From positions 1-42,382 of the forward strand of contig DAICZP010000135.1 of assembly GCA_027311065.1 (NCBI GenBank): a DNA stretch of 42,382 nt, given 5' to 3'. The stretch is from Thiomonas sp. Lineage in GTDB: Bacteria > Pseudomonadota > Gammaproteobacteria > Burkholderiales > Burkholderiaceae_C. Of this stretch, positions 39,304 to 42,382 are shown in pieces. Within the stretch, counting starts at the first letter, position 1. Each line of letters opens with the position of its first letter. The translations under genes and the position numbers were made by a program. The notes below the pieces were generated by a model, which saw only the letters and a list, made by a program, of their open reading frames with translations, ran no database searches and was not told the DNA's origin.

Positions 39304-39936
39304 TCAGCGTAATGCCACCATGGCCGCGCCGAATCCGATGAAAATGCCACCGGTGACGCGATGGAAGGCGCGGGCAACGGGTGCGCTGCGCAACAAGGGG
39401 GCGAGGCGCGCGCCGAAGCCGGCGTAGACGAAATACCAGGCCACCTCGATGACCGCGAACGTTGACACCAGAACCGCGAATTGCGGCAGGCCCGGGGCGC
39501 GCGGATCGATGAACTGGGGCAGTAATGCCGCGGCGAACAAGATGGCTTTCGGGTTGCTGCTGGCGACAAGAAAGCCGTTGCGCGCGAGCGCGCTGCCGGC
39601 GAGCACGGCTGCCGGGGACGCGCTGAGCTGCGCGTTCAACCCGTGCGCTTGCGAGGCGCTTCGCCACGTGCGGTAGCCCAACCACGCCAGATAGGCCGCG
39701 CCGCCGATCCGCAAGGTGTCGAACAGCGTGGGCCAAGCCCGCAGGAACAGCCCGAGCCCCGCCGCCGAGATGGACATCATCAAGACCAGTGCGGACAAGC
39801 AACCCGCCATGGTCGCGGTCGTGCGCCGCCAGCCGTGACGCGCGCCGTGGCTGACCATCAGCAGCATGTTGGGTCCGGGAATTCCGGAGACGACAGCAAC
39901 CGTCAGGACGTAAAGCAGCCAGGTGTGCAGATTCAT
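39304..39936 (-). CDS. LysE/RhtB family amino acid exporter
   Basis: Inner-membrane exporter, 210 aa, six hydrophobic helices. Seen: VSGIPGPNMLLMVSHGARHG (about 16-35), the family signature, LRIGGAAYLAWLGYRTWRSA, GFLVASSNPKAILFAAALLP, and the carboxy helix FHRVTGGIFIGFGAAMVAL. Members export lysine, threonine, homoserine or related compounds; the substrate is not determined by sequence. It is followed by panD 11 bases later and is divergent from the DUF4404 gene over 85 bp. Confidence 0.9.
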   Translation of the reverse strand: MNLHTWLLYVLTVAVVSGIPGPNMLLMVSHGARHGWRRTTATMAGCLSALVLMMSISAAGLGLFLRAWPTLFDTLRIGGAAYLAWLGYRTWRSASQAHGLNAQLSASPAAVLAGSALARNGFLVASSNPKAILFAAALLPQFIDPRAPGLPQFAVLVSTFAVIEVAWYFVYAGFGARLAPLLRSAPVARAFHRVTGGIFIGFGAAMVALR

Positions 39937-40021
39937 AGTGGATCGTCGCGATTTGGGGCCAGCATGCCCAGGAGCGCCCGTAGTATGCCATGTGCGGCAT
40001 GGTGACGTTCGGACCGGTAAG

Positions 40022-40315
40022 ATGACAGACGGACAGACAACAATGACGGGAATTCAAGTGGACCAGCAATCCCTCAAGTACAACCTGGAGCGCCTGCGCG
40101 AGGCGCTTGACAACGCTGACCCCATCGACGACGCGTTGAAGGCTGAACTCTCGGCCCTTGATGCCGACATTCGTCGGGTGCTGGACGCGCCAGCGCCGGC
40201 CGCAGGGCTGGTGGCGCGATCGCGTGAGCTGGCGCTGAAATTTTCAGCCGAGCATCCCACGGCGGCGGCCGTGCTGCGCGAACTCGGCGTGCTGCTCGAA
40301 GGCATCGGCGCCTGA
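40022..40315 (+). CDS. DUF4404 family small protein
   Basis: 97 aa, function unknown, fits DUF4404. Seen: helical LKYNLERLREALDNADP, LKAELSALDADIRRVLD, and the closing ELALKFSAEHPTAAAVLREL with GVLLEGIGA, which is the family's conserved end (F..EHP..A..L...L...G). No signal peptide or membrane segment. Start: ATG at 40022 has GGTAAG just upstream; an in-frame ATG at 40043 is possible. Divergent from the LysE-type gene; followed 35 bases later by the hydrolase. Confidence 0.8.
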   Translation: MTDGQTTMTGIQVDQQSLKYNLERLREALDNADPIDDALKAELSALDADIRRVLDAPAPAAGLVARSRELALKFSAEHPTAAAVLRELGVLLEGIGA

Positions 40316-40350
40316 GGTCGGGGAGCCTGAACCCGCAGTCACACAAACCA

Positions 40351-41406
40351 ATGCGCGACCAGAATCAGGACAGCGGGCTGTCCGCGCCGCATCCATTTGC
40401 AGGCGTGGATCCCCCTCCGGCTGGCTGCGCTCACGACATTGCACCGGGCGTCCTGTGGTTGCGCATGCCGATGCCCCTGGCGCTTGACCACATCAATCTC
40501 TGGCTCCTCGCCGACGGCGAGGGGTGGACGGCGATCGACTGCGGCTTGACGACGGACGCAACGCGCGCAGCGTGGGAAGCAGTGTTTGCGGGGCCCATGG
40601 GCGGCCGACCTCTGACACGCGTGCTGTGTACCCACATGCACCCCGACCATGTCGGTCTCGCCGACTGGTTGTGCGCGCGCTGGAGCGCGCCGCTGTGGAT
40701 GACTCAGGGCGAATACCTGAGTGCGCGTGTGCTCAGTGCCGGGCTGGTACCAACCGATACCGCGTCGATGCTCGCGCATTTCCGGTGTCACGGCGCGCCC
40801 GAGGACGCACGCTCACAGTTGCGCGAGCGCGGGAATTTTTACGCACGCATGGTGCCGTCGGTACCCGCGTGCTATCGCCGGATCTCGCATGGCGAGCGCC
40901 TGCGCATCGGGGACGATATCTGGGAAGTCATCGAGGGTGGGGGACATAGCCCTGAGCATGCATCGCTGTGGTGCGCGGCCCGTGGTCTGCTCATCGCCGG
41001 TGACTTGCTGCTTCCGCGCATCACCACCAACGTCTCGGTGTTTCCCATCGAGCCAGACGCAGACGCGCTGGGTCGTTACCTCGCATCGCTCGCGCGCTTT
41101 GACGCGTTGCCCGCCGATACCCGTGTGCTGCCATCGCACGGCCTGCCGTTTTCGGGGGTGCACGCGCGTCTGCGCTATTTGCGCGACCATCACGCCGAGC
41201 GTCTCGCGGCGGTGAGCGCCGCGTGCGCCTCCGCGCCGCGGACGGCGGCGGAGCTGGTGCCTGTGCTGTTCAAGCGCATGCTGGACGCGCACCAGCTTGG
41301 TTTTGCGCTCGGCGAAGCCATTGCCCATGCCAACCATCTTTGGGCGCTGGGGAAGCTGCGGCGCAGCATCGACGACGATGGGATCGTGCGCTTCGCCGCG
41401 CTCTAG
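40351..41406 (+). CDS. Metallo-beta-lactamase fold hydrolase
   Basis: Zinc-dependent hydrolase of the glyoxalase II-like branch, 351 aa, cytosolic. Seen: H95-x-H97-x-D99-H100 (CTHMHPDHVG), a downstream ligand histidine in EGGGHSPEHASLW (about 196-208), the bridging aspartate in LLIAGDLLLP and the last histidine in LPSHGLPF. The carboxy end (about 270-351) is a helical/winged extension of the type often seen in acyl-CoA thioesterase-like MBL proteins (HAERLAAVSAAC, FALGEAIAHANHLWALGKL). The true substrate is unknown. Its amino end carries about 30 proline-rich residues. Closely follows the DUF4404 gene. Confidence 0.88.
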   Translation: MRDQNQDSGLSAPHPFAGVDPPPAGCAHDIAPGVLWLRMPMPLALDHINLWLLADGEGWTAIDCGLTTDATRAAWEAVFAGPMGGRPLTRVLCTHMHPDHVGLADWLCARWSAPLWMTQGEYLSARVLSAGLVPTDTASMLAHFRCHGAPEDARSQLRERGNFYARMVPSVPACYRRISHGERLRIGDDIWEVIEGGGHSPEHASLWCAARGLLIAGDLLLPRITTNVSVFPIEPDADALGRYLASLARFDALPADTRVLPSHGLPFSGVHARLRYLRDHHAERLAAVSAACASAPRTAAELVPVLFKRMLDAHQLGFALGEAIAHANHLWALGKLRRSIDDDGIVRFAAL

Positions 41407-41502
41407 GCGGGGCTGGCTGGCCCGTGTTCCCGCCCGGCAGCGACGATTCCGCCGGGAAGCCGCAGAGCCACGCGATTCAGTCACCACCTCGGCCTGCCGT
41501 TT

Positions 41503-41526
41503 AACATTAAAGTCAATTACAATGTT
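41503..41526 (+). promoter_or_regulatory. AT-rich dyad upstream of the MerR-type gene, possible promoter/operator
   Basis: AACATT (41503-41508) and AATGTT (41521-41526) form an inverted repeat separated by 12 bases in an AT-rich pocket. The dyad sits 39 bases before the regulator ATG and could be its operator. MerR-type sites normally span a long spacer between promoter hexamers; I could not fit a canonical CueR site. A separate GCCGCC/GGCGGC hairpin follows at about 41534-41549. Confidence 0.35.
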
Positions 41527-41564
41527 GAAGCATGCCGCCCTGTGGCGGCAAAGACTTCAACATC

Positions 41565-41990
41565 ATGTCAATCGCAAGTTCATCAACGCTCACCATCGGT
41601 GAATTGGCGCGCGGCGCGGATCTCGCGCCGGAGACTCTGCGCCATTACGAGCGCATGGGGCTGATCGCCCCGAGTGGGCGTACCGCATCCAACTACAGGC
41701 TGTACGACACGGCGGCGGTCGATCGGCTGCGCTTCATCCGGCGCGCGCTCACGCTCGGTTTTTCCCTGGGTGACATTCGCGAATTGCTCGATCTGCGGCG
41801 CGACGCCGCGGGTGACATGGGAACGGTGAAGGATGTGGTCGCGCGGCGCGTCTCCGACATCGAGCGGCGCATCAATGACCTGGAACAGCTCCGGGATGGA
41901 TTGCAGGCGCTGGCAGCGTCCTGCCCGGGACACGGCGCACGGACCCATTGTCCCATCCTCGCGGCACTGGCACGCGCCCCGGACGCTTGA
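41565..41990 (+). CDS. cueR: MerR-family copper-responsive regulator (CueR-like)
   Basis: Metal-sensing DNA-distorting activator, 141 aa. Seen: the MerR helix-turn-helix LTIGELARGADLAPETLRHY, YERMGLIAPSGRTASNYRLY, a long dimer helix (VKDVVARRVSDIERRINDL), and a metal loop with C120 and C129 (SCPGHGARTHCPIL). The spacing is C-x8-C, one longer than E. coli CueR (C-x7-C), and there is no cysteine at the position that marks divalent (ZntR-type) sensors, so monovalent copper sensing is favoured. It is followed at once by a copper P-type ATPase (11 bases), its likely target. Start: ATG at 41565 fits the family; an ATG 33 bases upstream is in frame but lies inside the hairpin. Confidence 0.87.
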   Translation: MSIASSSTLTIGELARGADLAPETLRHYERMGLIAPSGRTASNYRLYDTAAVDRLRFIRRALTLGFSLGDIRELLDLRRDAAGDMGTVKDVVARRVSDIERRINDLEQLRDGLQALAASCPGHGARTHCPILAALARAPDA

Positions 41991-42001
41991 AGGAGCCATG
42001 C

Positions 42002-42382
42002 ATGTTCTCGAATGCATTGCGCACGAATGCTGCCGGCACCCAGGCATTGCGCGAGCTGTCACTGGATGTTGACGGCATGACGTGCGCGTCCTGCAGCACA
42101 CGTGTCGAGCGCGCGCTCAACGCCCTGCCGGGCGTGCAGGCCAGCGTGAACCTGGCCACCGAGCGCGCACAGCTGCGCTTCGACCCGACGCGCGCCGATC
42201 CCAAGGAGCTGGTCGACGCGGTTACGTGCGCCGGCTATGTACCGCGCACGACCCAGGTCACGCTGATGATCGAGGGCATGCATTGTGCCTCCTGTGTCGG
42301 TCGGGTCGAAGACGCGCTCCGGGCGGTGCCAGGCGTGCTGGAAGCCAGCGTTAACCTCGCCACGGAGCGTGCCGTCGTGGCG
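42002..42382 (+). CDS. copA: Copper-translocating P-type ATPase, N-terminal part (cut by window edge)
   Basis: First 127 codons of a P1B-type ATPase exporting Cu(I); the gene continues past the right edge. Seen: two tandem heavy-metal-associated domains with GMTCASC (C28, C31) and GMHCASC (C95, C98), each followed by a related SVNLATERA block, which is characteristic of CopA. The catalytic domains are outside the window. Start: ATG at 42002 with AGGAG six bases upstream; an ATG at 41998 is in another frame and gives a cysteine-bearing shadow reading. The gene begins 11 bases after the MerR-type regulator stop, so a regulator-pump operon is expected. Confidence 0.95.
   Translation, partial: MFSNALRTNAAGTQALRELSLDVDGMTCASCSTRVERALNALPGVQASVNLATERAQLRFDPTRADPKELVDAVTCAGYVPRTTQVTLMIEGMHCASCVGRVEDALRAVPGVLEASVNLATERAVVA

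Noticed and set aside
41998-42072. Small frame starting at ATG 41998 (MHVLECIAHEC...)
   Set aside because: It overlaps the copA start in another frame; copA has the better-spaced ribosome site and two metal-binding domains.
1-42382. CRISPR array, insertion sequence or prophage
   Set aside because: No regularly spaced repeats, transposase, integrase or phage structural genes were recognised on either strand.

Overview
The window is a GC-rich bacterial chromosomal segment with dense, short-spaced genes. Gene content and order point to a betaproteobacterium, most likely Burkholderiales. The clues are the yicC-gmk-rpoZ-spoT block facing greB, lptF-lptG followed by a CysB-type regulator, pepA-holC, and rph-rdgB-hemW behind a serine/threonine kinase and PP2C phosphatase. 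This is inference from gene order and protein motifs; no database search was possible and the genus is not resolved.

Layout. 1-316: start of recQ, cut by the window edge. 384-3643: a fumarylacetoacetate hydrolase family enzyme diverging from a FimV-like inner-membrane protein, with two strong inverted repeats between them. 3653-8055 (minus): lptF, lptG, a CysB-family regulator and an aminotransferase, spaced like an operon. 8186-10498 (plus): pepA, holC and a small acidic protein. 10544-13050: two tandem paralogous periplasmic branched-chain amino acid binding proteins with no permease or ATPase beside them. 13153-17928: greB, then on the other strand spoT, rpoZ, gmk and yicC (transcription and translation control, ppGpp). 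18008-22703: kinase, phosphatase, rph, rdgB and hemW, tightly packed, closed by tRNA-Ser(UGA) and a terminator.

22806-28435 is more mixed. It holds an orphan XRE antitoxin with the deletion scar of its toxin, a TPR membrane protein, a lone cytochrome c oxidase subunit I gene, an FNR-type oxygen sensor with all four cluster cysteines, dsbB, tRNA-Pro(UGG) and a glycine-zipper lipoprotein. 28422-30756 (minus) is an enoyl-CoA hydratase / 3-hydroxyacyl-CoA dehydrogenase pair for acyl-CoA catabolism. 30839-37356 (minus) is a complete type IV minor pilin operon: pilE-like, fimT, pilV, pilW, pilX, pilY1. 37451-39936 (minus) carries a flippase-like membrane protein, a single-domain CheY-like regulator, panD and a LysE-type exporter. 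40022-41406 holds a DUF4404 protein and a metallo-beta-lactamase fold hydrolase. 41565 to the end is a MerR-type copper regulator followed by the start of a copper P-type ATPase.

The most interesting signals are non-coding. Strong hairpins place the Shine-Dalgarno sequence, and in one case the start codon, inside a stem in front of pepA, the first binding-protein gene and the glycine-zipper lipoprotein. A near-consensus FNR box lies upstream of coxA, directly next to an FNR-like gene. The toxin deletion scar can be read base by base. I found no CRISPR array, insertion sequence, prophage or biosynthetic cluster. Most of the window is core genome, and I do not see a clearly new multi-gene system.
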